Assembly (NCBI RefSeq): GCF_963966145.1 | Contig: NC_091046.1 | Span: forward strand, 26,660,001 to 26,724,000 | From: Tenebrio molitor | Taxonomy: Eukaryota; Arthropoda; Insecta; Coleoptera; Tenebrionidae | Reading direction: 5' to 3' | Length of the DNA: 64,000 nt | In this document: positions 44,385 through 55,800 of the stretch, piece after piece | Layout: the number at the start of each line of letters is the position of its first letter | Numbering within the stretch: the first letter of the stretch is position 1 | Notes under the pieces: model-generated | Told to the model about the DNA's origin: nothing | Database searches by the model: none | The model's input: only the letters and a program-made list of their open reading frames with translations | Program-made: the position numbers and the translations under genes

Positions 44385-44738
44385 ACAGTAATTCCCACTT
44401 CCCTTGTAATATTATTTGTACTTAAAGTTTTCATAATATAAGTAAAGTCTACAATGCTACCTAAATTATCCGATGTACTTTCACCATATCTTTAGGTAAA
44501 ATTTTCCCAAAATGGTGAACGATCGTGATTTGTAATTTTTAGATCCTGAACTTTTACTAAGTTAACAGAGCCCAAATCTTCGATATCTCCCATTGTTAAA
44601 TTCGTGATTTCATTGCAATGGAAGCGGTCACACCTAGTCACATACGGTCATATGTAACCTACAATAATACACTGACCGGCAAAAAAAGTGAGACACCAAG
44701 AAAAATAATATACTAAAATCATGATTACAAAATTAAGT

Positions 44739-44790
44739 AAAAATAATAATAATAATAATAATAATAATTAATAATTAATAAATATTTAGA
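44739..44790 (+). repeat. (AAT)n microsatellite
   Basis: About nine AAT units then ATTAATAATTAATAA. Confidence 0.8.
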
Positions 44791-44799
44791 GCTCTCCGT

Positions 44800-45145
44800 T
44801 GCTATGAGAAGTCTTTGGTGTTTAGAAAAAATTTCGATTTTACCACTTGTAATTTCAGCAACGGGAATAGTACCGCAATCTCTTTTTAAAAATTTAAAAA
44901 TTCTGGATTTAGATAACACATTGGTAGTTGAATTTCAAAAAGGTATATTATTATACTCATGTCACATCGTGAGGAAGTTCCTTAACATTGACACAGAACA
45001 TAATACACAACAAAGTCAAAATGCGGAGGCGAGACGCCGGTAATTATGTTGATAAGCACTGCACTATTACTTGATAGTAATATTCGTAATAGTGTATGTA
45101 CTCCGGCAAAATTGCCGTGCCGCCGGGTGGAGGTGGGATAGTCTG
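44800..45145 (+). pseudogene. LINE reverse-transcriptase C-terminal relic
   Basis: The frame at 44804-45043 reads ILPLVISATGIVPQSLFKNL and CHIVRKFLNI, a C-terminal pattern (VISATG.VP..L...HIVRKFL) that I recall from insect non-LTR retrotransposons whose 3' UTR follows closely. Downstream sequence is GC-richer with CCGGCAAAATTGCCG and then joins the tail of the LINE on the opposite strand. RT catalytic motifs are absent, so this is a short 3' remnant. Confidence 0.5.
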
Positions 45146-46912
45146 CATAATAATATTGTCTTTATTCGATAATTGTAGTTAAAATTCAATTAATACAATA
45201 ACAGTTATTTCCAGAAAATAAATCAGTTACAACAGTGACAATTCTAAGAATACTAATAATAACTGGGGTGGCGCCTTTCAACAACGTTGCTCTTCCAAGT
45301 AACCACCCCCCCCCCTCCCCCCCTCAAACTTAACCTAAATTCTAAAAAAAGAAAAAAAGGAAAAAAAGAAAAATAAAAACCAAAATATGCATTATAAATC
45401 AAGATTGCGTACCATTTGAGTACCATGAAAATGAGTACATTCACAATGTAATTGGTGTAGCAAAAAGATATTTTTTAAATTTGGATTTAAAAACAGAAAT
45501 GCTAGGTGACTGTTTTATTTCACTGGGAATCAAGTTATAGATTCTCGCGGCGCTATAGGAGAAACTTCTTTGATATAATGCCGAACTATGCGCAGGAACA
45601 ATAAAATGATCGTTGTATCTAGTAGGACGGTTGTGGATATCAGAATGCTTAATCAGCTTTTTGTAGAGGTAATGAGGCAGCTGCCGTTTACTTAGCTGAA
45701 ACAAAAAGACTCCAAAATGTAGCAGAAATCGCTCCGGAAGCCTCATCCAGCCTGCTTCCTTATATTTATATTAAATATGATCGAACTTACGTATGTTAAA
45801 GCAAAATCTCAGACAACAATTCTGCACTCTCTGAAGACTCTCTTTATCTTTATTTAAAATCGCAGGCCAGTATACAATACCACAATATTCAATGGCTGAA
45901 AGAATGAGGGTATCACATAATTTTAATTTGATAAATGAATTTTGAATTATTTTGTTGACCTGTTCGTGGAACCTTAAATTGCTGTCTATTGAAAGTCCTA
46001 AATTTTTTCCGTATTCTTGTGGTTTTAAAATATGTTTATTTAAGATAATATTAAAATTTATATCACTTAAAAGTGTATCCCGTCCCCTACCAATAACAAG
46101 GAGAGTTGTTTTCTGCTCGTTTAATTTCAGACCATGATTATTTGAGTTTGCAGATATTTGTTTAAGATCATAATTGATATTATTAGCAGCCTCTAGACGA
46201 GCGCTCAAATAGAAAGAGTAATACAACTGGGTGTCATCTGCATATTGATGTGTCTTACAGTACCTAATACCAGCTGTTATATCCGCGGTGTAAAGACTAA
46301 ACAATAAAGGTCCCAAAATGCTACCTTGTGGTACTCCTCGGGTTACTGGTCTGAAATCTGACCTTTGGTTACCAGCAATAGTGCATTGCCGACGGTGACC
46401 AAGATACATCTGAAAGAACCGCACAACGGACTTTGATAAACCAAGGTAACTCATTTTTAATAATAAGATTTTATGATCTATAGTGTCAAATGCTTTCGAG
46501 TAGTCCAATAAAACTAAACATGTTAATTTATGCTGATCTACTGCATTAAAAATGTCATCTGTTATATGAAGAAGAGCCGTACTAGTACTGTACGAGGACC
46601 TAAATCCTGACTGTGTGGCTGGTAGTATATTGTTATCATTGACATACTGACTAAGCTGCTCATGCACTACTCTTTCCAATATCTTAGACATCGTCGGCAA
46701 AACACTGATGGGTCGATAATCACCGTGTGACTTTGGTTCAACACACTTTGGTAGGGGAATTACTAAAGAATCCTTCCAAGATTCAGGAAACTCACCAGCT
46801 TCAAGACATTTATTAATAATAAAAGTAACATGGGTTGAGACGAAAGGAAATACATTTATTAACATTTTTAAACTAATATGGGCTGCTCCGATAGCATTGC
46901 TTTTGATGGAAT
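45146..46912 (-). mobile_element. Non-LTR retrotransposon (LINE 3 of window), 5'-truncated
   Basis: RT coding starts in mid-domain near 46912 and runs to 45441, followed by a 3' UTR with a C/T-rich tract (plus-strand poly-C at 45307-45325) and an AATAAAGACAATATTATTA end at 45146. No ORF1 or endonuclease is present. Confidence 0.75.
45441..46912 (-). pseudogene. LINE 3 reverse transcriptase, partial
   Basis: From about 46912 the reading has SIKSNAIGAAHISLKM, then KDSLVIPLPKCVEPKSHGDY, RPISVLPTMSKILERVV, LLDYSKAFDTIDHKILL near 46510, RGVPQGSILGPLLFSLY near 46330 and the catalytic HQYADDTQLY near 46240. Thumb and C-terminal regions follow to 45771, and after a frame change the C-terminal basic segment (RSFSYSAARIYNLIPSEIK) ends at 45441. 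Palm and fingers are intact but endonuclease and 5' end are absent, as expected for incomplete reverse transcription. Likely inactive. Confidence 0.8.
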
Positions 46913-47019
46913 AAAAAAACAGAGTGTGTCGTAAAGACGCACGATAGAAGTGAAACTTTTGTATTACAGGGAAACATTGTAATTATTCATCAATCACTTT
47001 TAAATATTTTAAAAGTGAT

Positions 47020-47158
47020 TCAATAGACAGCAATTTAAGGTTCCACGAACAGGTCAACAAAATAATTCAAAATTCATTTATCAAATTAAAATTATGTGAT
47101 ACCCTCATTCTTTCAGCCATTGAATATTGTGGTATTGTATACTGGCCTGCGATTTTAA
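47020..47158 (+). repeat. Inverted duplicate of a LINE 3 segment
   Basis: These ~139 bp are the near-exact reverse complement of 45854-45992 in LINE 3 (from TCAATAGACAGC to GGCCTGCGATTTTAAA). They lie next to the Helentron's 3' side, preceded by a palindrome (46992-47018). Confidence 0.8.
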
Positions 47159-48057
47159 AATATTTTTAAATAGCATAGATTGTGTTTATTATTCATTTAT
47201 GTATTAACATAAAATTATATACATATGTCACTGTGCATCATCTTCTTCGTTCTTTAAGAATGAAATTATCGGTTTATGATAACTAGGGCCCGGATTTTAG
47301 GCAAAATGGACTATTTTTATTTTTTAAGGCACATGTATGAAACTTGTCTATAAATGATTTCTGGCTTAATTAGAGTAATTAGAGCCATATTTGATTCTGC
47401 CTATTCGGCCTAAAATGCCCTTTAAATACCTATTTTACCTTTTAACTGCCTGAACATGCCTAAAATGACCAAAAATCAATTTCATTTTTGCGGTTTTTTC
47501 CCAATTTTCGAATTCTGGGAAGTTTACGGTATTGAAAATGTAAAAGTGGTACCTCAATAAAATTTACAATGCTTTATGATTTTAAAATTTAAGGAGATGT
47601 AATTACTGAAATGTACAAAGTGCAGTACAATACAGGAATTACTTTTTCGCTTTTACGGTTGGGACCATGATGTCAGCGGTAAATACTCCGACAATACCTA
47701 AGTACCACAAACCATTAGACTGGACTGGCATAAATTACAGAGTTTATCTGTTTGCCTCTGTTCGAAGGGGTGCAGGTATACGCGGTCTAATGTTTTCTGA
47801 TACTTAGGTATTGTTAGAAGCTTTAACGTTTATAAAATGGTCCTTGCCATAAAAACGAAAATTAAAATCCCGAAGTGAAACAATAAGAGAAACCTTAAGG
47901 GTGTCATTTTCTAAAAATTTAAGAAATATAAAATTAACCATCTCCTCTGAAATTTGGTGGGAGACGTAAATATAAGCATTACAAATTTGTCATTTCTCGT
48001 TTACTTTATCTCCGTGCAGTGGTCGTGTTTCTTGTGAACCTGTTTAAAGTGAACATA

Positions 48058-49749
48058 ATGCCGAAACAAAAAATTAGTTTACGCGAAAAAATATTACAGT
48101 GGACAAGCAAGAAAGATTTATATGAAATAAAATCAACCCGAGAAATGTTTTGTAAAGCTTGTGGTAAACTGGTAAGTTAAGCATAATTAAAAATATGTCA
48201 TTTTATATTTTTTACTTATTTGGAAAATTTTATTTTTTGTAGTTTATATGCGAAAAAAAATGTCACTTGCAACAGCATGAGCAAACGGCCATCCATAAAG
48301 AGAACATTATGACACCGCTTCGGCAAACGTTGCTGACACAGAACTTGGAGGAATCCGCAAATAGTACATTCAATATGGAACTTTGTAACGTCTTTTTAGC
48401 TGCCAATATACCATGGCACAAACTACAAAATCCTGCGTTTCAGAATTTTCTGACAAAATATTGTGGTAGAAAAATTCCGGATGAGTCTACTTTACGGAAA
48501 AATTATTTACCAAAATGCTACAAAGATGTATGAACATACTATCTTTTAATATTTAATTTAAAATTATTTTCACTTTTAGACTATTGACCGCATTCGGAAT
48601 GAGCTGGATCCTTTTAACATATGGGTTTCAGTTGACGAAACAACAGATGCACTTGGGCGATATGTGGCGAATTGTCTGGTTGGGAAACTTTCAGAAGATG
48701 AACCTGGAAAATCTTATCTTTTGGCGTCTAAACAATTAGAAAGAACAAATCATGAGACAATAGCTAGATTCGTAAATCAATCTTTAGGTAAGGGTTTTTC
48801 ACTTTTTTAAATTTATTTTGATTTAAAATTTCTATGCGTAGAAATCTTGTGGAGTACCAGAGTTGTTGCTGAAAAGTTTCTTTTGTTTGTAACGGATGGA
48901 GCACCATATATGATAAAATCTGGTAGACACCTTAAGGTGTTTTATCCAAAAATTGTGCATGTCACATGCTTAGCGCATGCTTTAAATCTAGTGGCTGAAA
49001 AAATTCGCTATCAATATGAAGATGTGGATAATTTAATTTCGAAGGTGAAAAAAATTTTCGTTAAGGCACCTTTGAGAGTTGAAATGTACAAAGAAAAACT
49101 AAAAGAAATGCCACTGCCTCCACAGCCAATTTTAACACGATGGGGAACATGGCTTCAGGCTGCTATGTTTTACAGCGAACACTTTGATTCCATTAAAGAA
49201 GTAAGTATATAAAAGATAAGCAAATTAATTGATTGTTAAACTGTTTTTAACTACTCACAGGTTGTCATGTCCTTTGATGGAAGTTCTGCTGTTGCTATTC
49301 AAAAAGCACAGTCTATAATGAAGAAACCCGGAATAAAAAACCAATTAATTTATGTTCGCAGTAATTTTAAAATAATCTGCGAAAGTATTACTCAATTGGA
49401 AAAAAATGGGTTACCTTTAACCGATTCAATCAAAATTGTTGAAAACGTATTTACCTCCCTAAAAAAATCTCCAGGCCCTGTAGCAGCAGTAGCATTAAAA
49501 AAACTTGAAGATGTTACTGAAAAAAATCCTGGATACAAATTTCTTCTAGAATTGGCAAGAATTTTTAGAGGTGAAGATGTGCCGGAACATGACACCAAAA
49601 TGGAAGAAATTTATTACAAATTTGCGCCCATTACCTCTTGCGAGGTAGAAAGAAGTTTTTCAAAATATAAGTCCATTTTGGTGGATAACCGACAATGTTT
49701 TAAAGTAGAAAATTTAGAGCAATATCTTGTATGCAATGTAAATACGTAA
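48058..49749 (+). CDS. hAT transposase, five exons, intact frame (copy 3)
   Basis: Exons 48058-48171, 48243-48527, 48580-48787, 48842-49200 and 49261-49749 have GT-AG borders (GTAAGT-like donors) and total 1,455 nt, exactly 485 codons with the stop. Residues 1-~60 form a BED-like finger (CKAC ... HEQTAIH) for DNA binding; WVSVDETTDALGRY holds the first catalytic Asp, LFVTDGAPYM the second, CLAHALNL the CxxH motif, and SCEVERSFS in the last exon the Glu within the dimerisation domain. It differs from copy 1 by at least one residue (LISKVKK versus LISNVKK). The solo LTR lies after the stop, so the protein is untouched. Relation to CGGBP1-like hAT proteins is an impression. Confidence 0.88.
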
Positions 49750-49828
49750 CAATGTAAATAACTAACAAACTTGTAGTATTGTATATTAATTAATAAAAAA
49801 TAATTAGTAAATATCTTGTTGTGTGTAC

Positions 49829-50500
49829 TGTTACGAGGTCTAATGTACCACCACATTAGGACCATCGTACGACGGTTGGTGAGGGCAAATGACGGGTCAG
49901 CGTGGGGGAGAGAGAGATTTGGTCACTTGAATACTGTCGGCGAAAAGAACAGCAACGGTAGACCCGCCGCGAATTAGTGTCCCAGGCTATTAGTGACAAA
50001 ACCCGGGGAAAAAGGTTTGCGTCATCGCCGTCGTGCGGATCAACCCTGGGACACTCGTAATATATCGCCGTTGAGCGGATCAAGGGGGGTCACCCGACCG
50101 AAGAGTAAGTTGAAACTCCTTATCTCTCCGAAAGTAACAACCACGCCATTTTGTGGCGAGCAGGCTTCACCGTCAACAGTATCACCACCGGGGACGAGAG
50201 ACGCCGTTTCCTCCCCAGGTCCACCTGGACCCATCACGCAGCAGCAATCAAGGTCACCCGCCCACACCATCCAGCCCCGACATCAACCCTAGCCGGAGAC
50301 TGCTCCGGGCGAGCACGGAGCTGTCCACCTGCGACCCAGCACCGGAAACCCAGAGATCCACAGTGTGAATCAGATCAACATTAGCCGAACAATATACCAT
50401 TAAATCCAGCACAAGTGTAAAACTATTCCCCCCCCCCCCCCTGCGGAGTTACACAGCGTTACGTACAACCCTGGGCTTCTCAATAAGAAGGGTTGTAACA
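49829..50500. mobile_element. Solo LTR (Gypsy-like) with GTAC duplication
   Basis: It begins TGTTACGAGGTC, ends GGGTTGTAACA, and is flanked by GTAC on both sides (49825-49828, 50501-50504). A poly-C run lies near 50429-50442. Comparison with hAT copy 1 shows exactly where the hAT sequence was split. It resembles the LTR at 26285-27591 in ends and internal blocks. No internal region remains, implying LTR-LTR recombination. Confidence 0.88.
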
Positions 50501-50665
50501 GTACCTACTTAAAACTTTAAAAACACATTTTTTAATTTAATTAACCACAACTTTAAGGACCTAGTATGGCTTATTTTCAGTTTTTAAGGGACTATTTGCA
50601 GTAGTTTAAGGGACTATTTTAGGCACCTATTTCCGACTTTTTAATTGCCTAAAATCCGGGCCCTA

Positions 50666-52890
50666 ATGATAACTAAATAAGTAATGAAAACTCTCGATTC
50701 TAAATTTTCTAGGAACCGTGAGAAAACTGCATCAATTGTTGTTCCATGACGTGTGGTTGATTCTGTTGGTGAATTGTTCATTCTCAATGATAGTTTTTCT
50801 TCCAAAAACTGAATCAATGGTTTTGCATCATCTGAAGCAAAATTGATATTGAAGTTTCCTCCCAGAATAATAGGAATTTCATCGAGCTTTACTCCAAGTT
50901 CTGCGGCCCCCACTGCTGTATATGGTAATAAGTATAGGTGGATGAACTTGATAATTTTTGCAATACTCTGATTCGGTGAAATATATAGTGCAATGATCAT
51001 AATTCGTTGACCACTGTCTGTGCGACATTCTGCTGCACAGATTCCTCCAACAGATGATAAACCAACGGAAAGAGATTCCATTTGTTGTAAGTTCAGATCC
51101 ATATTAGGTGTCACAATATTAGTTCCATGAGCAGTACTGTGGAGTATTGCTACTCCACCTGCTCTTACATTCTGTCGTTTGAACTGAACAGCACAATTGA
51201 AGTTTGGAATATTAATATGGTTATTATTTTCTATCCATGTCTCTGAAAGTATTAGTATATTACACCGTTGTATGACTGGATCATTTAGATCTGCACTATG
51301 AGCACGTAAGCTTTGGCAGTTGAGGGTAGTTATTGATAAGCCTGGTCTGCTAATGAAGTTTTTCAAAACATCAGTCAAAGTTATTAATGGATTCGTAGAC
51401 AATCGTCGAAATTCCTCTTGAAGAGGGACCATCGATTGAGCATTTCTTCGTCCATGGTAGAATATATTTTTATTATCCTTTGCAACGATGTACAATCCTT
51501 GTAAACTTGTGACACGTGATAATGCTACGTACAGAAGTTGTTGTGTATGCGTTTTTTCGTATTCATAGACGATTTCATTGAATGTGCCACCTTGAGACTT
51601 GTGAATAGTAATGGCACATGCTGATACCAATGGCAAATTATTTCTTTTGGCAGAAATGGTTTTATTTTTATTTAAATATATAGTCGAAGTTCTTCGTGCA
51701 ATGGGAACTGCTGTGTGACTGATATTATTGACTTGGACGAATGCAGCAGCTTTTGTTCTGATCTTCTGTCCTGTTCTTGGTGAGTCTGGGAACTCCAGCC
51801 AGACACGAGTCACTATCCCTGTCTCATCAGTTTCTGTATGGACTAGTTTACCAACTGCGCCGTTTGCTAAACCATCAGAAACATCCAAATTAGTTGTTAT
51901 TATATACCATTTGTTTAGTACCAGTATTAACTCATAGGGTAAGCCCCCGGTATCTATCACCGATTGTTTATATAATTTTTGTCGTACAAATGCTTCTTGT
52001 TCCGCATTATGGCATCCACTAAACACATCAATAGCTGTTGTGACAATTTTGTTTTCTGCAGAATTCAAAATTTTCAAATTGTATTCGTTAACAGCATTGT
52101 TAGTCAAATACAACCGGATTCCATGTGGACAAAGATGATCTGCTTCTTCCTTCGTGTAGAATCGAGATTCAATTAGTTGAATCTCTTCTCGTTCTAACAC
52201 TTTGCCATTTCCAATCTTAGTCAATACAGTGGAGAAAGTTGCATTTGCTTGTCTCATAACTTCATTCAATTCATAAAACTTCAAGTCTCGCCATAATTGT
52301 GGTCCTGCTATGCGTCGTTTAATTGCTTTGTAGATGGGCGTTGCCCGAACTGGAGGTAACTGACGCAAATCTCCGATAAAAATGATGTCCATTCCTCCAA
52401 AATTATCTTGGAAATTGCCAGTAATTTGTTTTAAACGTGAGTCAATTTGATTTAACAGTTCAGCTCCCACCATACTGATCTCATCAATAAGTATAACTTG
52501 AACATACTTGAAAAGTGTTCTGTACTGTTGTGCTACTTCAATTGATAATGGTAAGAGTTTCGAAAGTGATATTTTCAATGCAGTGTGAATTGTTGTACCA
52601 TTGATTGCTACGGCAGCCTTCCCCGTTGATGCACATGTGATATAGGCATTGCAAAAACCATCATTATCCGTAAAACGGTTGTAAATTTCCATTATGAGTT
52701 TGATGAGAAATGTTTTTCCGCATCCTGCTGGCCCAGTAAAGAAAATTTGGAATGGTGAGCGATTGAATGAAAGGAGATTAGCAATCACATGCATCAGCAA
52801 TGCTTTCTGTTTTTCATTGGCCATCCTCATTAGTTCATAAAATTGTTCATTGGGCATTAAATTTTCCCTTTTTTTTTGCAATAGCACCAA
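50666..52890 (-). pseudogene. Helentron helicase and endonuclease domains, 3' end disrupted
   Basis: This part lies in a different frame from the Rep part. It has an SF1B PIF1-like helicase: FFTGPAGCGKTFLI (Walker A, ~52715), VILIDEISMV (Walker B, ~52480), IGDLRQLPPV (~52350) and ITIHKSQGGTF (~51590). From about 51345 an apurinic-like endonuclease follows: LSITTLNCQSL, LILSETWIENN and IIILGGNFNIN-like sequence near 50860. The frame then enters hAT copy 3 at 50665; a frame change just before that (near 50690) also separates the main frame from the tail that resumes beyond the hAT (47275-47223). The helicase unwinds DNA during rolling-circle transposition. Confidence 0.8.
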
Positions 52891-55800
52891 GTTTATGGAG
52901 CGTTGCTAATCGAAGATCATCATTCATGGTGTGGGTTGCATTGTACAATTCTTGAAAAGGATTCGCTTCTGGGAATCGGCGTGCTAAGTTGATTCGCTCT
53001 GCATTATCATCATCATTGAACTCATCTTCGCGACACAACTCTCGATATATCTCGATCATTTTCTGAATATCTAAATTTGATGAAAATTCTTTGTGTCGCT
53101 CCAACAATAACATTTCATTGTCGTCATACATTTCGATAAATTTTGTTTCTGCAAGGATTTCATTTTCTTCATCACGGAATGGAATATACAAAGTTACCAT
53201 TTCTCGTTTATATTCGTTTATATCATCAGCCATGTCGTAGTTCCTATACCGTATTATGCGAGGTTCTTTTCTTCGTGTCCAATTACCGTTAGTATTGTGT
53301 GTGTAATGTGCGACAAACTGAGCCAAATTGACTTCTTCTAATTCTTCTGGCCTTTTTTCGTATTTGTCAAACCAATTTTCGTTCCATATGTTTGTTGCAT
53401 CACCATCAATATTCATTTTATCCTGTTCTTTCTGGGTTTTTCGTATTCTTTGCCTCTCAACCGGCCATATTGTTGGAATATAAACCACAATTGAAGATGA
53501 CTTTGACATCGGTTCACGTAACAAGTACCACGCAGCTTCCTGACTTGTAATCTCAACAGTGTTCAGCATGTCAATGCTCATTTTCCTAGTAATCTCAACT
53601 ATATCGAACTCTGGATGTTCATTCATTATCTCAGTGATGTTACGTTGGAGATTGCTAATTCCACGATTGGTCTTATTGACATATTCTACTACGTACGCAG
53701 CACAGGAGTATTCTTCGGTGATAAATTGTATGTCCATGTTTGATTTTAAAATATTAAAAATGAATGGATTAAATGGGTTATGCCATTTTTCCATGGCTTG
53801 ACGTTTAATAAATACTCTTGGACGAGTGATGCCCGCACGAAGCACATTCATGTAGTAGTCATCAGAAATTATTTGATTTTCTTGATAGAAACTGTCAATA
53901 TCAACGTAGTCATTGTTCTCCAAGTTGGTCCTAATGGTGTTGTAATGGTTTTTGTACGTATAAAATCCTGGCTCTTCCTTCTTCATGGGTGTAAGTATGG
54001 TAGTATATCTGCATGGCATGAATGGTGCTTCAAATCTGCACTTCTGATGAGTATTAGCAGAAACCTTGTTGAAGCACGTAAAAGTGTGCTTGTGCGTCTG
54101 CAATTTAATATTTCCTGATGCTTCTGAGGTATTCACTGATATCAACGTATCGATCAACTCAATGGCTTTTTGTTTGTCAGCACCAAGTGGATCTGCTGGA
54201 GCATTTTCAAGCCAAAGAAGAATGTGTGCGTGAGGACTGCCACGATGTTGAAATTCAATTCTTTTGAAGAAATGTTTGACACGATATTTACCAAAGGGCG
54301 ATGATTTTTTGGATTGAAGAATGGACATTATCACGCCGATGAGTTTATTGAAATAAATAGCACAGGTGACAGCATCTTCGTTGATGAGTGTGCTCTTTTC
54401 AATAAAATGTAGTTGTTCTGTGGCTTCTTTTGAAATATCTATCCCATTATTTTTCAATTTGTACAATATTTGTAGTAATAATGGCCAACCAATTTCATTA
54501 GCACTCTTTGTTAGAAATACCGTGGGTTTTCCGAGCTGTCTGATCATTGCAAACAAGTCTCTCTTCCTTTCAGCCCAATACCATGTTGAGTTAGGAATAC
54601 AACGTAAAAAAGCTAAGTTGCTTTCAATACAATGATTTATATACTCCTCAGGCTGAATTTGTTCCCGTGTAATGTTTGTATCTTTACCTACATGTTTGAA
54701 AGCAATGGTAAGACTGTCACGAACTCGAAACCGCATAACTTTCATGGCCATATAAAGTAAATGATAAGGAGTAACCCCGCGTCGATCAGATCTCCTCAGC
54801 TCACTGGTAGCCATCATGAATGGAGTTACATGAAGGTCTTCACTAAAAGTCCGAAATTGTCCAAGATAAATTGTGGGAAACGATAATTCTTCAGCATGTT
54901 CATCAAACAATAGACTGTGAGGGACGTTCATTTCACCAGGAGCAATGCTTAAATATTTATCATCATTCCAGAGTAATGTATGTTGCTGAGCAATGAGGCT
55001 CTCTTCAATGGGGACATTTTCACTCATTGCATCTATAGAAACCTGATCACCAACGGAATTTTCATTGAAGAAAGATTCATCAACTTTAATGTCATACATT
55101 TGATACAAAGGAGTTGGTAGTAGGCATCTCAGCCATAATTTTATATTTCTCTTGTTAATCAAACCTGTTAAGTAGCTTGATCGATGAATTTGCTTCCTTT
55201 TGATGTGAACGTTGATACAATGGTCATCGTCAATACTCCTAGGTAATTGGTTAACTATTGTATTTACACTGACTGGAACATTGATCACCTGCCCTAAAAT
55301 TCCAAATTGTCCTTGCACATGACGCAATCGGCGAATTTGCATAAATGGAATTCGAGGAGAGATAAGTCTTTCAGAAACCAAATCTAATTTTGGTAAATGA
55401 GCGGGGATTGGTGGATATTTAAAGCCATTGAATGCTGCTAATTGTGGAATGGTGTTTCTCCCGAGAGCCTGGCGGCAAGTTGTACATGCCAGGCCATTAC
55501 GGCCTTCGAATTCTGGAAATTTCTGTTGTATGAGTTCTTCTTCCTCAATGGATAAAGGTTTCAAATCATTTTTAAACCACAATCTGTCACACACACAACA
55601 CTTAAAACCGAATGGATTATTTACAAAATCTCGATTGAAAATATTATGTGCAGTCTTGAATTTGTTAAAATCAGAATACTGTAAATTATCACTGATAGGT
55701 GCAAGAGGAGGTGGCTGAGCCGAGGTGCTGGCTGCTGGTTCATTGTCTTTATTATTAACACCGTCCAAACTAGCACGAATTCTACTCCTTTCTCTACTAT

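Larger units (their letters stand above)
44161..44790. other. Non-coding stretch with a MITE and simple repeat
   Basis: Apart from the repeats listed separately I see no gene. A Tc1-terminus-like string, ACACTGACCGGCAAAAAAAG, occurs at 44672 without a partner. Confidence 0.45.
47284..50665 (+). mobile_element. hAT transposon copy 3, complete with 8-bp duplication
   Basis: TAGGGCCCGGATTTTAGGCA starts at 47284 and the complement ends at 50665; ATGATAAC lies on both sides (47276-47283, 50666-50673). A solo LTR sits in the 3' non-coding part (49829-50500). Without it the element is ~2.7 kb, like copy 1. Confidence 0.93.

Noticed and set aside
45307..45325. Poly-C tract as a regulatory G-quadruplex
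   Set aside because: It is a simple homopolymer run within a LINE 3' UTR; no evidence for function in the sequence.
49829..50500. Host gene or exon in the GC-richer segment inside hAT copy 3
   Set aside because: Short frames on both strands disappear once the TGTTACG...GTAACA ends and GTAC duplication show it to be a solo LTR.
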